41,471 nucleotides of DNA from Candidatus Parcubacteria bacterium (GTDB lineage Bacteria; Patescibacteriota; Minisyncoccia; JAHIHE01; JAGLIN01), in assembly GCA_023132875.1 (NCBI GenBank), contig JAGLXN010000042.1, positions 1 through 41,471 of the forward strand, read 5' to 3'. The position numbers and the translations under genes are program-made. Within the stretch, counting starts at the first letter, position 1, and each line of letters starts with the position of its first letter. Of the stretch, positions 23,504 through 31,606 are shown in pieces. The notes beneath the pieces were generated by a model. The model saw nothing but the letters and a program-made list of their open reading frames with translations, had not been told where the DNA came from and ran no database searches.

Positions 23504-24784
23504 TTATTGTCTCCTTGATTTCTCAAGATTTCTTCTTATAATTTGTTCTCTTTCTCTTAATTTGCTCGCAAACTGTATTTTGCACTCTCTTTCTCTTTGC
23601 CATAAAATTATTAATATTGAAAGGACTGAAATTATCAAAATGAGAAACGCCAGAAGAATAGGCCACCATGATAAAAAAACGCCTTCCAGCCATACGCCTC
23701 TTTCCGTAATTAATATTTTCTCTGGAGCGATTTCAATTTCTATAGATTCTTTTTGCCAATTTCCAGCATTGTCATACGCTCTTACAATTACAAGATATTT
23801 GCCGATTCCAAGAATGGGGAGTTGATATGGGCTAGCGGTTTCAATAAAAAAAGCCTCCCTTTTATTCTTATGTTCAGCGGTTATATCAACAGTCTTTACT
23901 TCATAATGGTCTATTTTAGAAAAAGCATCAGTTGTGATAAAAGAAACAATTGGCTGCGAAAAGCTTGTTTTTGTTGAAGGACTAACTTCTATTTTAAAAG
24001 ACGCGGGACTATCATTGTCAATTCTAGCCAAATAATGGCTTATTCCTCCCCAGTTATTTTCTTTTTTCGCTTTTATATGAAAATACCAAATTCCGTCTTT
24101 CAAATTTGAAAAAGAAACAGAAGATTTATTTCCTTTAGATTCATTATCCGGAATTCCCTGAGGATTAGTATCTAAAACATAACTAAAATCTGAAACTGTG
24201 TCTTCTTTATTCCATGAAAAAGCAACATTATTATTTTTGTACCATTTATTTTGGTCAGGGTGGGTAGAAGATGAAACAATTGGTCCTTCAGGAAGAGGAA
24301 GAGAAATGATATATTTTCCACTTCCCGTGAAATTTAGGATCTCGGTGGCTTTTCCGTCATCAAGAAGAACTTTTGAAGTGTCAAGAAAGTAAAGCGTAGT
24401 TTCTCCAGGTTCTATAGCCCTAAAGGTTATGGTTAAAGCTGAACCGGAGGATGTATTTACTCCTGGAGAAGGAATACCCCCTCTAAAAGATATTTTTCCT
24501 TCTAAATTTGAATAAGAAGGAGAAGTAACCCAAATAGAAATAAATGATTTTCCTGTTACAGGACTTACAACTTGTATTTTTTTTGGATCAAATTTCAAAT
24601 CTGCGCTTATGGCGTTAACATTATTTCCCCCGGTATTAAGAATTATTGAAACATCGAAAGTGCTTCCAGCATAAAAAGTTCCGCTATTTGGAGATAAATA
24701 CAAAGAAGCTCCCGATGCTTTTGCTATCGGTGTTGTTAAAAAAAATAATATTAGAAATATGAAAACAAAACCCCCTTTTTTCAT
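23504..24784 (-). CDS. Membrane-anchored cohesin-domain surface protein
   Basis: 426 residues. A signal peptide ends near 'TTPIAKASG'. Residues about 27-160 form a cohesin-type domain: 'SLYLSPNSGTFYAGSTFDV', 'AISADLKFDPKKIQVVSPVT', 'GKISFRGGIPSPGVNTSSGS' and 'LTITFRAIEPGETTLYFLD'. Next comes the shared 'HPDQNKWYKNNNVAFSW' to 'GIWYFHIKAKKENNWGGISH' segment and Ig-like domains ending 'IVRAYDNAGNWQKES'. A membrane helix (about 373-395) and a 31-residue basic tail follow. Cohesins bind dockerins, and the only dockerin visible is two genes upstream in the same cluster. The protein should sit in the membrane with the cohesin outside. Binding is inferred and untested. Confidence 0.82.
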   Translation of the reverse strand: MKKGGFVFIFLILFFLTTPIAKASGASLYLSPNSGTFYAGSTFDVSIILNTGGNNVNAISADLKFDPKKIQVVSPVTGKSFISIWVTSPSYSNLEGKISFRGGIPSPGVNTSSGSALTITFRAIEPGETTLYFLDTSKVLLDDGKATEILNFTGSGKYIISLPLPEGPIVSSSTHPDQNKWYKNNNVAFSWNKEDTVSDFSYVLDTNPQGIPDNESKGNKSSVSFSNLKDGIWYFHIKAKKENNWGGISHYLARIDNDSPASFKIEVSPSTKTSFSQPIVSFITTDAFSKIDHYEVKTVDITAEHKNKREAFFIETASPYQLPILGIGKYLVIVRAYDNAGNWQKESIEIEIAPEKILITERGVWLEGVFLSWWPILLAFLILIISVLSILIILWQRERECKIQFASKLREREQIIRRNLEKSRRQ

Positions 24785-24794
24785 TTTTTTGTTT

Positions 24795-25970
24795 TTATTT
24801 TTTATGATTTTCTTCTTTGTCGCGAGATTTTCTCCAAAAAATTATCCAGATTATTAAAATTATAACCGTTGTTCCGATTAAGATCCAAAAAGTTATTTGA
24901 CTTGGAAAAAATTTTGGTTTGGAGGGTAAAATAACTTCAGATAATCTTTCATTGCCGGCTTTATCATTAGCTTTTACTTTTATAATACTTTTTAAACTCT
25001 GGTCTTTAAGCAGATAAGGACTTTTTGCAATCTCCCATTTTGTTTCTTGCTTTGGTTTGATATTTCCAAGCCAGTTTAAACCGGTTTCTGACACTTTATA
25101 ATAGTCTATACCTGAAGCTGCGTCTGTGGTAGCAAAAACTAAATATTTCATTCCCTCAATATCTATAATTTGAGGCGTGAATTCTTTCGGACTTGTAGTA
25201 TCTACCATTGTTCTGACTGTAATTTTAGGAGACCATTTTTCGTCAGGCAATTTTTGTTTTAAATGGAAATAATAAATGTCGTCTTTCAGTTCTTCATAGC
25301 TCATACTGCCCATCCAAACAAGTTCTCCTTTCGGCCTATCCGGGATTTCATCCGGCTCTGCTAAAGGGTCTTTGCTTAGAATATAGCTATAATCTGCTTC
25401 ATCAACTAAATCCCAGTGCAGGCTGAAAGTGTCATTATTACTCCACTTATTTTCGTCTGGATTGGATTTAGATTCAATTTTTATAAAACTATCTGATTTT
25501 TCCACTATATTGTAGCTGTTGTCTAAAATGCTTATTTCGTCTTCTGTCGCCATGCCGTCATTGAGCAGTGTTTTTGTATCAGACAAGCTTAGTTTACAGC
25601 TACCCGTTTTTTTTGCTTTGAAAATTATTTTTAAAATTATGCCATTTCCGCTGTAGCCGCCCGGGATTCCTCCTGTAAATTCAATACTTCCATTTTTATT
25701 TGAAATAACAGGTTCGCCCATCCAAAGTTCTATTACAGAGTCTCCCGTAATTACATCAATTACTTCTAAAGCATTCTGATCAAAATTTATTTTTGCCTCA
25801 AGTGTGTTTATTTTTTGGTCTTTAGTGTCTATATGTAAACTTTTGATAAATGTATCTGATTCTTGGTACTCCGCGCTTTGAGGCATAAAAAACAAAGTAG
25901 AAGCGTTGCTCGTAAAAGGAGCTGCTGTAAAAAAGAAAAGAAACATCGCAATGAAAGATATTTTTCTCAT
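24795..25970 (-). CDS. Second membrane-anchored cohesin-domain surface protein
   Basis: 391 residues, with the same plan as its downstream neighbour. After a signal peptide, residues about 25-155 form a diverged cohesin-like domain: 'LFFMPQSAEYQESDTF', 'NTLEAKINFDQNALEVIDVI', 'NGSIEFTGGIPGGYSGNG' and 'IILKIIFKAKKTGSCKLSLS'. The shared segment reads 'NPDENKWSNNDTFSLHWDL' and 'DDIYYFHLKQKLPDEKWSP'. An Ig-like part with 'VKANDKAGNERLSEV', a membrane helix (about 358-378) and a short charged tail end the protein. The ten-base gap to the next gene indicates co-transcription. The divergence of the two cohesins suggests different dockerin partners or affinities. The cohesin call is by motif and less certain than for the neighbour. 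Confidence 0.78.
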   Translation of the reverse strand: MRKISFIAMFLFFFTAAPFTSNASTLFFMPQSAEYQESDTFIKSLHIDTKDQKINTLEAKINFDQNALEVIDVITGDSVIELWMGEPVISNKNGSIEFTGGIPGGYSGNGIILKIIFKAKKTGSCKLSLSDTKTLLNDGMATEDEISILDNSYNIVEKSDSFIKIESKSNPDENKWSNNDTFSLHWDLVDEADYSYILSKDPLAEPDEIPDRPKGELVWMGSMSYEELKDDIYYFHLKQKLPDEKWSPKITVRTMVDTTSPKEFTPQIIDIEGMKYLVFATTDAASGIDYYKVSETGLNWLGNIKPKQETKWEIAKSPYLLKDQSLKSIIKVKANDKAGNERLSEVILPSKPKFFPSQITFWILIGTTVIILIIWIIFWRKSRDKEENHKK

Positions 25971-26072
25971 TGTTTTACCGTTAATAATTTTGTGTTCTTG
26001 TTTATATTATACAAAGCTTAGTTGTTTTTTACAAGTTTTTTTTATTGTATAGGAATTGAATATTTGTTCTTC

Positions 26073-26192
26073 TGTCATTCTGGAGTGATAGCGGTAGAAT
26101 CTCGAAACTACGCGCATAGAATTGTTCTATTACACTATGCGAAACTAAAATTGAGATCCTATCGTTCCGTTTCACTGTACTCCAGGATGACA
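26073..26192. repeat. TGTCATT-type inverted-repeat element within the surface cluster
   Basis: tgtcattctggagtgatagcg at the left and actccaggatgaca at the right are complementary over tgtcattctggagt / actccaggatgaca with one mismatch. It also contains ctacgcgcatag and ctatgcgaaact arms. It lies in the 293-base gap between the dockerin gene and the first cohesin gene. Confidence 0.75.
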
Positions 26193-26263
26193 ATCCAATA
26201 TGTGCTAAATACTACCATACTAGACACTATTCAAGAATAAAAACTTTAGTGTATTTTAGACCG

Positions 26264-27658
26264 CTAATCTGTCCAATAATACATCATAATACTGAAATCA
26301 TAGATATCAACAATTCCATCCTGATTTATGTCGGCGCAGCGGTTAGACGGATTTTTTGATTTCCAATAATGCATAAGAATACTGAAATCTAAAATATCAA
26401 CCTTTGAATCATTATTCAGATCAACTCCGTTGCATTCTCCCGGCGGAACGGGCGGGTCCGGAGGTTTTGGAATAATCGGTTTTTTAGTAATGTCGAAACT
26501 TAATTCCATGCTATATTCGCTTTGCTCTCCTCCTATAAAAATGGTTTTTGCTTTTGTGAAATATTCTCCCGCGGCGTAATCCGTGCTGTTAAAAAAATAT
26601 GCCCAATGCCCGTTTTCGTCAGAATTTAAACTCGTTGCCTTGAAAGACGGTGATATGAAATTAACTATCAAGCTGTCGGGATAAGAGCTTCCGTGTATTT
26701 TCAGAGAATCTCCCCGGCGAATCGTGTTTGACGATAAAGCTATGGTTGGAGGAATGTATATATTATTAATTTCCGTTATCTGATTAGCATTGATGCTTAA
26801 ATTATAATTAAGAGTAGGGGATAACAATCCAAGATCGTCCTGCGCGAAAATACCGAAGCTATAAATTTTATTGGATGGTATGCTCTTTATGGTCATTTCG
26901 AAATTCCCGCTATTATCAGCTGTTTGCGTACCTGCGGCTTGTCCGTCTTTTAAAATAGTCATAAACGCGTTCGGATAAGCTTTTCCGGTCATTTTTAAAT
27001 TTCCTGTTCGCGGGATTATTATTCCGCTACCGCCACCTCCTCCGGGAGAAGTGCTTCCTATTGTTATTGACACGGACGTTCCTGATGAGGGCAGCGTTAT
27101 AATAACTGTTCTTCCCGTATCTCCAAAAGTACCGGCTATGTCTATAAAATAACTGTTTCCAGCAGAGGGGTTCCTAATTTGATTTGCTCCCAATCCTCCA
27201 AAGACCGCGTTTGTTCCGATCTCAATCCTGATATCCGAGTTTACCGCGATAGTGTTTCCGGCGCAGGCCGTAAATGTAATTTCATCTTCAATGTCATTTA
27301 CGCTTACTGTCAGGTCGTCATTATCTACACAAACGCCAACTATATCATAATCTATTCCATCTGCCGAGAGATCATAATCCGTAATACTGACAGGGTTAAG
27401 CTGTGATAGATCAAACGCGTTCCCGGTATCATCAAATTTTATTACAACGGTATCAGTCGGATCTATTGAACTGACGGTCCGAAAAGCAATTAAGTGGTTT
27501 GCGGAAATGCCGGATCTTGAATCAGAAATCGTATCGCTTATATTGGAAACGGGAGCAGCTTTTATATTTTTACTATCAAAAAAAGGGACTGAACATTGCC
27601 CCGCTAACGCGACTATTATAAATATAAAAAAAGCTTTTGCTAATTTACCATTTTTCAT
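26264..27658 (-). CDS. Secreted dockerin-bearing surface protein
   Basis: 464 residues with a signal peptide and no C-terminal membrane helix. The N-terminal domain starts 'ISDSRSGISANHLIAFRT', a motif shared with the 28715-29830 product. A Gly-rich hinge ('SPGGGGGSGIIIP') separates it from two Ig-like repeats ('GKAYPNAFMTILKDGQAAGT', 'IHGSSYPDSLIVNF'), followed by a Pro-rich linker ('PIIPKPPDPPVPPG'). Residues about 409-464 are a type I-like dockerin: two calcium-loop repeats, 'DLNNDSKVDILDFSILMHYW' and 'DINQDGIVDIYDFSIMMYYW', each with the Asp/Asn positions of the F-hand loop. It should be exported and held at the surface by the anchored cohesins encoded downstream. No catalytic domain is visible, so it is not a cellulosome enzyme. 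It may be a structural or adhesive subunit. Confidence 0.87.
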   Translation of the reverse strand: MKNGKLAKAFFIFIIVALAGQCSVPFFDSKNIKAAPVSNISDTISDSRSGISANHLIAFRTVSSIDPTDTVVIKFDDTGNAFDLSQLNPVSITDYDLSADGIDYDIVGVCVDNDDLTVSVNDIEDEITFTACAGNTIAVNSDIRIEIGTNAVFGGLGANQIRNPSAGNSYFIDIAGTFGDTGRTVIITLPSSGTSVSITIGSTSPGGGGGSGIIIPRTGNLKMTGKAYPNAFMTILKDGQAAGTQTADNSGNFEMTIKSIPSNKIYSFGIFAQDDLGLLSPTLNYNLSINANQITEINNIYIPPTIALSSNTIRRGDSLKIHGSSYPDSLIVNFISPSFKATSLNSDENGHWAYFFNSTDYAAGEYFTKAKTIFIGGEQSEYSMELSFDITKKPIIPKPPDPPVPPGECNGVDLNNDSKVDILDFSILMHYWKSKNPSNRCADINQDGIVDIYDFSIMMYYWTD

Positions 27659-27706
27659 TGTTACAAATATAAAATTACGTGATTTTTGATTATTTTTAAA
27701 CTTTTT

Positions 27707-28675
27707 TTAAGAGTCTTTTCTCGTCGCATGATGTTCGCCCTTAAGTAAAATCTTTGCAGCCATTCTCAGTCGTTTTCTACTTAAGAATAATATTATCAAA
27801 ATTATCGCCAAAACAATAAAAACCGCAAGCATTAGTTTCCACGGCAAAACCCAAAACTCAATTGTCATTGGATTTATGGGAATATTCGATGTGCCATATC
27901 CGCCGACAATTGTAGCAGTATATTTTCCAAAAAGCCATTTTGTATCCCAGTTTGTTTCAATTTTTCTAACAGCTCCTGGCATAACATTATTTAAAGGTAA
28001 TTCCAAGTCAATTTCTTTTTTATTTCCCCAGCTAGATATTGATATAAATCCCCTTGGTTTAACATGAATAGATCCTTTATTTTCAAATTTTATTTCAAAG
28101 GGTACCGGTCCATATTCTAAAAAAGATGGTGTTGAAAAACTTTTAATTTCAAGATTCTCTTTTACTTCGCCAGATACTACTAACAAAACCAAAGACCCTA
28201 CTTGTTGAACCACGCTTGTTCCCATGCCTCCAGTTGCATTTTCTCCGCCTATACTTGCCAGGATTGAGCCATATTTTCCTCCCGGCTCAGCGTTTAAAGG
28301 AACTTCTATCATAAAATCAACAACTTTTTGTTCATTTGGTCCCAATATAAACTCATTTGCTTCTGCCTTCATCCAATTTTTTAAAGAATAAATCATTTCT
28401 TCTTCTACTGGCGCGATTATTACTTGTCCAATCTCCCCAACTGCCTTAAAATTTTCAATATTTATTGTTACGGGAGTGACATTATCAGACATATTAATAA
28501 TTCTAAGCTTATTCTTCAGGACATCACCCGGGTTTGCGGTCAAATCAAAAGTCAAAGGAGATATCATAATTCCTCTTTTTTGCTCTTGAGCACTGCTAGC
28601 AGGAGCCAAAACCAACCCGGCTCCCGCTAAAATTGCGAAAGATATAACAAACGCAAGATATTTATTTTTTTTCAT
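27707..28675 (-). CDS. DUF916/WxLIP-like membrane-anchored surface protein
   Basis: 322 residues. The signal peptide ends near 'LAPASSAQ'. Residues about 33-145 resemble the DUF916 (WxL-interacting protein, N-terminal) fold: 'GIMISPLTFDLTANPGDV', 'LRIINMSDNVTPVTINIENF', 'FILGPNEQKVVDFMIEVP' and 'EPGGKYGSILAS'. A second beta domain follows ('EIKFENKGSIHVKPRGFISI'), then a C-terminal membrane helix after 'EFWVLPWKLML' and a basic tail. In Firmicutes such proteins anchor WxL-domain surface proteins. Here a paralog lies at 30202-31293 with a small secreted protein in between. I infer an anchoring or assembly role for this surface cluster, without direct evidence. Confidence 0.75.
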   Translation of the reverse strand: MKKNKYLAFVISFAILAGAGLVLAPASSAQEQKRGIMISPLTFDLTANPGDVLKNKLRIINMSDNVTPVTINIENFKAVGEIGQVIIAPVEEEMIYSLKNWMKAEANEFILGPNEQKVVDFMIEVPLNAEPGGKYGSILASIGGENATGGMGTSVVQQVGSLVLLVVSGEVKENLEIKSFSTPSFLEYGPVPFEIKFENKGSIHVKPRGFISISSWGNKKEIDLELPLNNVMPGAVRKIETNWDTKWLFGKYTATIVGGYGTSNIPINPMTIEFWVLPWKLMLAVFIVLAIILIILFLSRKRLRMAAKILLKGEHHATRKDS

Positions 28676-28714
28676 TTATTTTAAGTAATTCAAATACAAC
28701 TATTTTCACGAATG

Positions 28715-29830
28715 TTAATAAGTCGGGGTAACAACATAAACTATCTGGCCAGTATATGTTCCGGCGGGTTGAGATGCGGAAACGCTAATTTTATACTGTA
28801 TCCTGCTAACGTTACCATCAACCTCTGCGGCGTCTGTCATTATAGTTTGAGGAGTTTCGGCTCCACTACTGACATCACATTGAGCGTCTGTTCCCGTGCA
28901 AGCGTATTGTCTATATTCAGTATTGGCAGTAAATACACAATCATCACCAGTGATATCTACACACCCATATGCGACACCATTCTTAGTAGAGTCTGCCCAT
29001 GTATCAGTAGTTGATTCTGTCATTTGAGGGGTATCGCCAGTGGAATCGTCAATTGTGTCAGTACTGTACATCAGGTTAGTTGTTTCTTGCGCGGTAACGA
29101 AGTACCCATTTGTAGCATTTGTCCCCACCGTTAAGTCTTGGCAAGCATGATAGAAGGTATCAGGAACAATTGTATCTATAAAAGTTATTGCGGTAGCAGA
29201 GCTATCCGGACCGTCTAAAGTGGAGAAAGAAGCATCACAGGCAGCATTAGTAACGCCGTCAATAGCAAAGCTAAGCGTTTCGTCTACGGTTACGGTAACA
29301 GTTACATCAGAAATTATATAGAAAGCGGTTACTGCCGTAGAAATTTCGCTAGAGCAATCGTTTACTGCATAAGTAGTAATCCGCCCAAAGTATACGCCTA
29401 CTCCCGATGGATTTGTAACGGCCCCAAAAACCACTGAATCGTCAGTGCCTGTCGGCGATGCGGTAGTAGCATGAGTAAGTTTTGCCGTATTGGCGTCAAC
29501 GGAAGCTTCTGTCCAGTCGTTATAAACGAGACCCGCCCAATCAGCGCTTTCGCCCTTGTCCAAACCAACCGTAGTCAGTCCAGCAGGAGCATTGCAGGTT
29601 CCACTTGCAGTAGTGCAATATTTAATTTGAATGCATCCGGTTGCCGAAGCATCCAAATCTGCTTCAAGGTCATGATCAGCGGTTTGAGAAGCTCGGGAGT
29701 CAGAAAGCTTGAGTTCTTCTTCTGATATAGCAGCATTTGTTTTTGTAGTCACTGAGTAGGAAAACACCAGCGTGATCATACAGACAAATGCTATAATCTT
29801 CTTACTTATCTTTTTTATTTTTTGTGCCAT
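28715..29830 (-). CDS. Small secreted Thr/Asp-rich surface protein
   Basis: Not assigned to a named family. 371 residues with a signal peptide ('IIAFVCMITLVFSYSVTTKT') and no membrane anchor. It begins with 'LSDSRASQTADHDLEADL', which matches the N-terminal motif of the dockerin protein. The body is rich in Thr, Asp and Ala with scattered Cys pairs ('KYCTTASGTCNAP', 'ACTGTDAQCDVSSG'), and it ends in a strand-like 'SASQPAGTYTGQIVYVVTP' as in secreted beta-sandwich subunits. Its place between two DUF916-like anchored proteins parallels WxL protein/WxL-interacting protein loci, but no Trp-x-Leu motif is present. It is probably an abundant surface or fibre subunit. Start and length are well supported. 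Confidence 0.7.
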   Translation of the reverse strand: MAQKIKKISKKIIAFVCMITLVFSYSVTTKTNAAISEEELKLSDSRASQTADHDLEADLDASATGCIQIKYCTTASGTCNAPAGLTTVGLDKGESADWAGLVYNDWTEASVDANTAKLTHATTASPTGTDDSVVFGAVTNPSGVGVYFGRITTYAVNDCSSEISTAVTAFYIISDVTVTVTVDETLSFAIDGVTNAACDASFSTLDGPDSSATAITFIDTIVPDTFYHACQDLTVGTNATNGYFVTAQETTNLMYSTDTIDDSTGDTPQMTESTTDTWADSTKNGVAYGCVDITGDDCVFTANTEYRQYACTGTDAQCDVSSGAETPQTIMTDAAEVDGNVSRIQYKISVSASQPAGTYTGQIVYVVTPTY

Positions 29831-30201
29831 AGTTTTATGTTAGTTTATAAATTTTAAATAAATATATATAAAAAAAGTTAATAATTTTTAATTTATGATA
29901 TTTTTTTAATTTCTAGCTTTATTTATATTTGTAATTAATTTTTATTCGACCTTTTTATGTTTTATGAATCAAAGATTAAATTATGAGATGCCATTTTTCG
30001 CTTCTTGTCATTTCGAACGAAGAGATGTCTTTTGTCATTTCGAATCCCGATAGGGTGAGAAATCTAAGTGCGTAGAAGCAACTCAAATTTATAGATCTCT
30101 AAACCAGATCACAAATGATTCCAGAATAACAATCCTTAAACATATTTTAACACATTTTGGAATAAATAACAACAATATTACGCTTGTGGATAACTTTTTG
30201 C
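29831..30201. other. Intergenic region within the surface cluster
   Basis: No gene in 371 bases. A very AT-rich stretch (29831-29990) upstream of the 29830 start probably holds a minus-strand promoter. It is followed by a TGTCATT-type element (30006-30132). The gap suggests that the 30202-31293 gene and the rest may be separate transcripts. Confidence 0.6.
30006..30132. repeat. TGTCATT-type repeat element, degenerate
   Basis: It starts tgtcatttcgaacga and has a second tgtcatttcgaatcc 27 bases later (30033 onward); the right end is a degraded attccagaataaca. Internal agggtgagaaatct is the complement of agatttctcaccct in the element at 13240-13358. Confidence 0.6.
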
Positions 30202-31293
30202 TTATTTTTTTCTAATCAAAACCATTATCGCTTTTTTTATTCTTTTTCTCATAAGAATTATAACAATCATTATAAGAACAATTATAAGGAAGAATTTCCA
30301 TGGAAATACCCAAAATTCAATTTCTTCTTGCGTAGCTATGCCATCCGCATTAAGCATCAGACTGGCGTGATATTTTCCAAAGAATAAGTTTTTTGAGATA
30401 AAATCTGACAGGGGATCCGGCAGTTTTTGGACCGCTTCTGGAATTTCCGGATTGAATTCAACCGGAATCTTACGGCTTTTCCCCGGCAAAATTGTTGTTC
30501 TTGGAATTTCTGTTTCTCCTATTGTTTTATTATTGCCTGAATGAATCGCCAGTTTTCCGGACGGCTTGATATGATAGATATCATTATTTTTTATTAACAG
30601 ATTAAATTGAAGCTGGCTTGTTTCCACAATAGAAAACTGCTTTTCTTTTTTAGCCCGCGCGGAAGGAATTAATCCCATAATGTTTTTCAAAGAATCCTCA
30701 ATCTTTTTAAGATGGAACTTTTCCGGGATGTTGAATTCAGCGATTGCCATAGGTTCTGAACTTCTGTCAAGCCCGTCAATTTCTACCGAGAACAAAAATA
30801 TTGCTCCGATCTTTGGAATTGCTTTTGGCTGGCCTTTTTTAAAATAAGTAGGCGGCAATTGCGGTTCAAAGATAATTGTCGCGTAATATCCTCCGGGATT
30901 AATATCCTCCGGGATCTTTATGGAGAAATTAACTGCTTCAGTTTCTCCCGCGCTTAGTATAAAGTTCGGTTTTTCTATTTTTATCCAATTTTGCGGCTCG
31001 GAAGAAGAATCTTTCCCATGGTCATAAAAAAGCATATTCCCCGTTTCTTCTTCAGCTCCAAAGTTGATCGGCTTTGCTATTATTGGAATTGGAAAACTGC
31101 TCTGATTCAGGATGCGTATCTTTTCATTTATTATCTCGCCGCGTTTGACTTTCAGTTCCAGTGTGTGCGGCGCGATTTTAAGGCTTGGATTGATGATCTG
31201 CTGGGCGTTTGCCGAGGCAAATAAAATCAACAGCAATAAAAAAAACGGAAACATTTTTTTGCGATCAAATATTTTTTTAATGTTGTTTGCCAT
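30202..31293 (-). CDS. DUF916/WxLIP-like membrane-anchored surface protein, paralog
   Basis: 363 residues. The signal helix ('MFPFFLLLLILFASANAQ') is followed by the same fold as the 27707-28675 product: 'SLKIAPHTLELKVKRGEI', 'IRILNQSSFPIPIIAKPINF', 'FILSAGETEAVNFSIKIPED' and 'NPGGYYATIIFEP'. A second beta domain is interrupted by a longer basic loop near 'LIPSARAKKEKQF'. It ends 'EFWVFPWKFFLIIVLIMIV' plus a strongly basic tail ('RKRIKKAIMVLIRKK'). The matching EFWVxPWK motif before the membrane helix shows that the two are paralogs. It is the first gene of the minus-strand cluster and is divergent from the gene at 31607. Confidence 0.75.
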   Translation of the reverse strand: MANNIKKIFDRKKMFPFFLLLLILFASANAQQIINPSLKIAPHTLELKVKRGEIINEKIRILNQSSFPIPIIAKPINFGAEEETGNMLFYDHGKDSSSEPQNWIKIEKPNFILSAGETEAVNFSIKIPEDINPGGYYATIIFEPQLPPTYFKKGQPKAIPKIGAIFLFSVEIDGLDRSSEPMAIAEFNIPEKFHLKKIEDSLKNIMGLIPSARAKKEKQFSIVETSQLQFNLLIKNNDIYHIKPSGKLAIHSGNNKTIGETEIPRTTILPGKSRKIPVEFNPEIPEAVQKLPDPLSDFISKNLFFGKYHASLMLNADGIATQEEIEFWVFPWKFFLIIVLIMIVIILMRKRIKKAIMVLIRKK

Positions 31294-31606
31294 ATAATAA
31301 TTAAGCTGGTTTTATTTTAGTCCCTATTGAAATAGTACTGGGGGTAGGTTAAAGCTCTCGCTTTAATCTGTTATAATAAGCCGCTTTTATTGCGAGCGAG
31401 GGTTCGCACCTACCCAGATTATACGCTATTTCAACAGGAACTATTTATTGATCTTAAAATATTCTTCTAATAAAAAAGACAACATAATTATAACATAAAT
31501 AAATATTTTAGAAAAACAACAACATTAGTCTTTTTTTAAGAATTGTATTATAATATTAAAGAACAAGTTGAGCTATTCATACCGTTTTTATATTTTATAA
31601 ACAGCG
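31294..31606. other. Divergent intergenic region with inverted-repeat element
   Basis: These 313 bases must hold promoters for both the minus-strand surface cluster and the plus-strand gene at 31607. They are occupied by a 126-base inverted-repeat element (31318-31443). A TATAAT at 31549-31554 may serve the plus-strand gene, with no good -35. Confidence 0.6.
31318..31443. repeat. MITE-like element with long terminal inverted repeats
   Basis: The left end (tagtccctattgaaatag ... gggtaggt) and the reverse complement of the right end (tagttcctgttgaaatag ... gggtaggt) agree over about 35 bases with few mismatches and a short indel. The centre carries no open frame. The T-loop-like gggttcgcacc inside is part of the repeat, not a tRNA. 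Confidence 0.75.

Noticed and set aside
22205-31293. Classical cellulosome
   Set aside because: No glycoside hydrolase, carbohydrate-binding module or multi-cohesin scaffoldin is present; each cohesin protein has one cohesin and a membrane anchor.
31385-31430. tRNA-like segment around gagggttcgcacc
   Set aside because: No acceptor stem or anticodon arm can be drawn, and the stretch is explained by the inverted-repeat element at 31318-31443.
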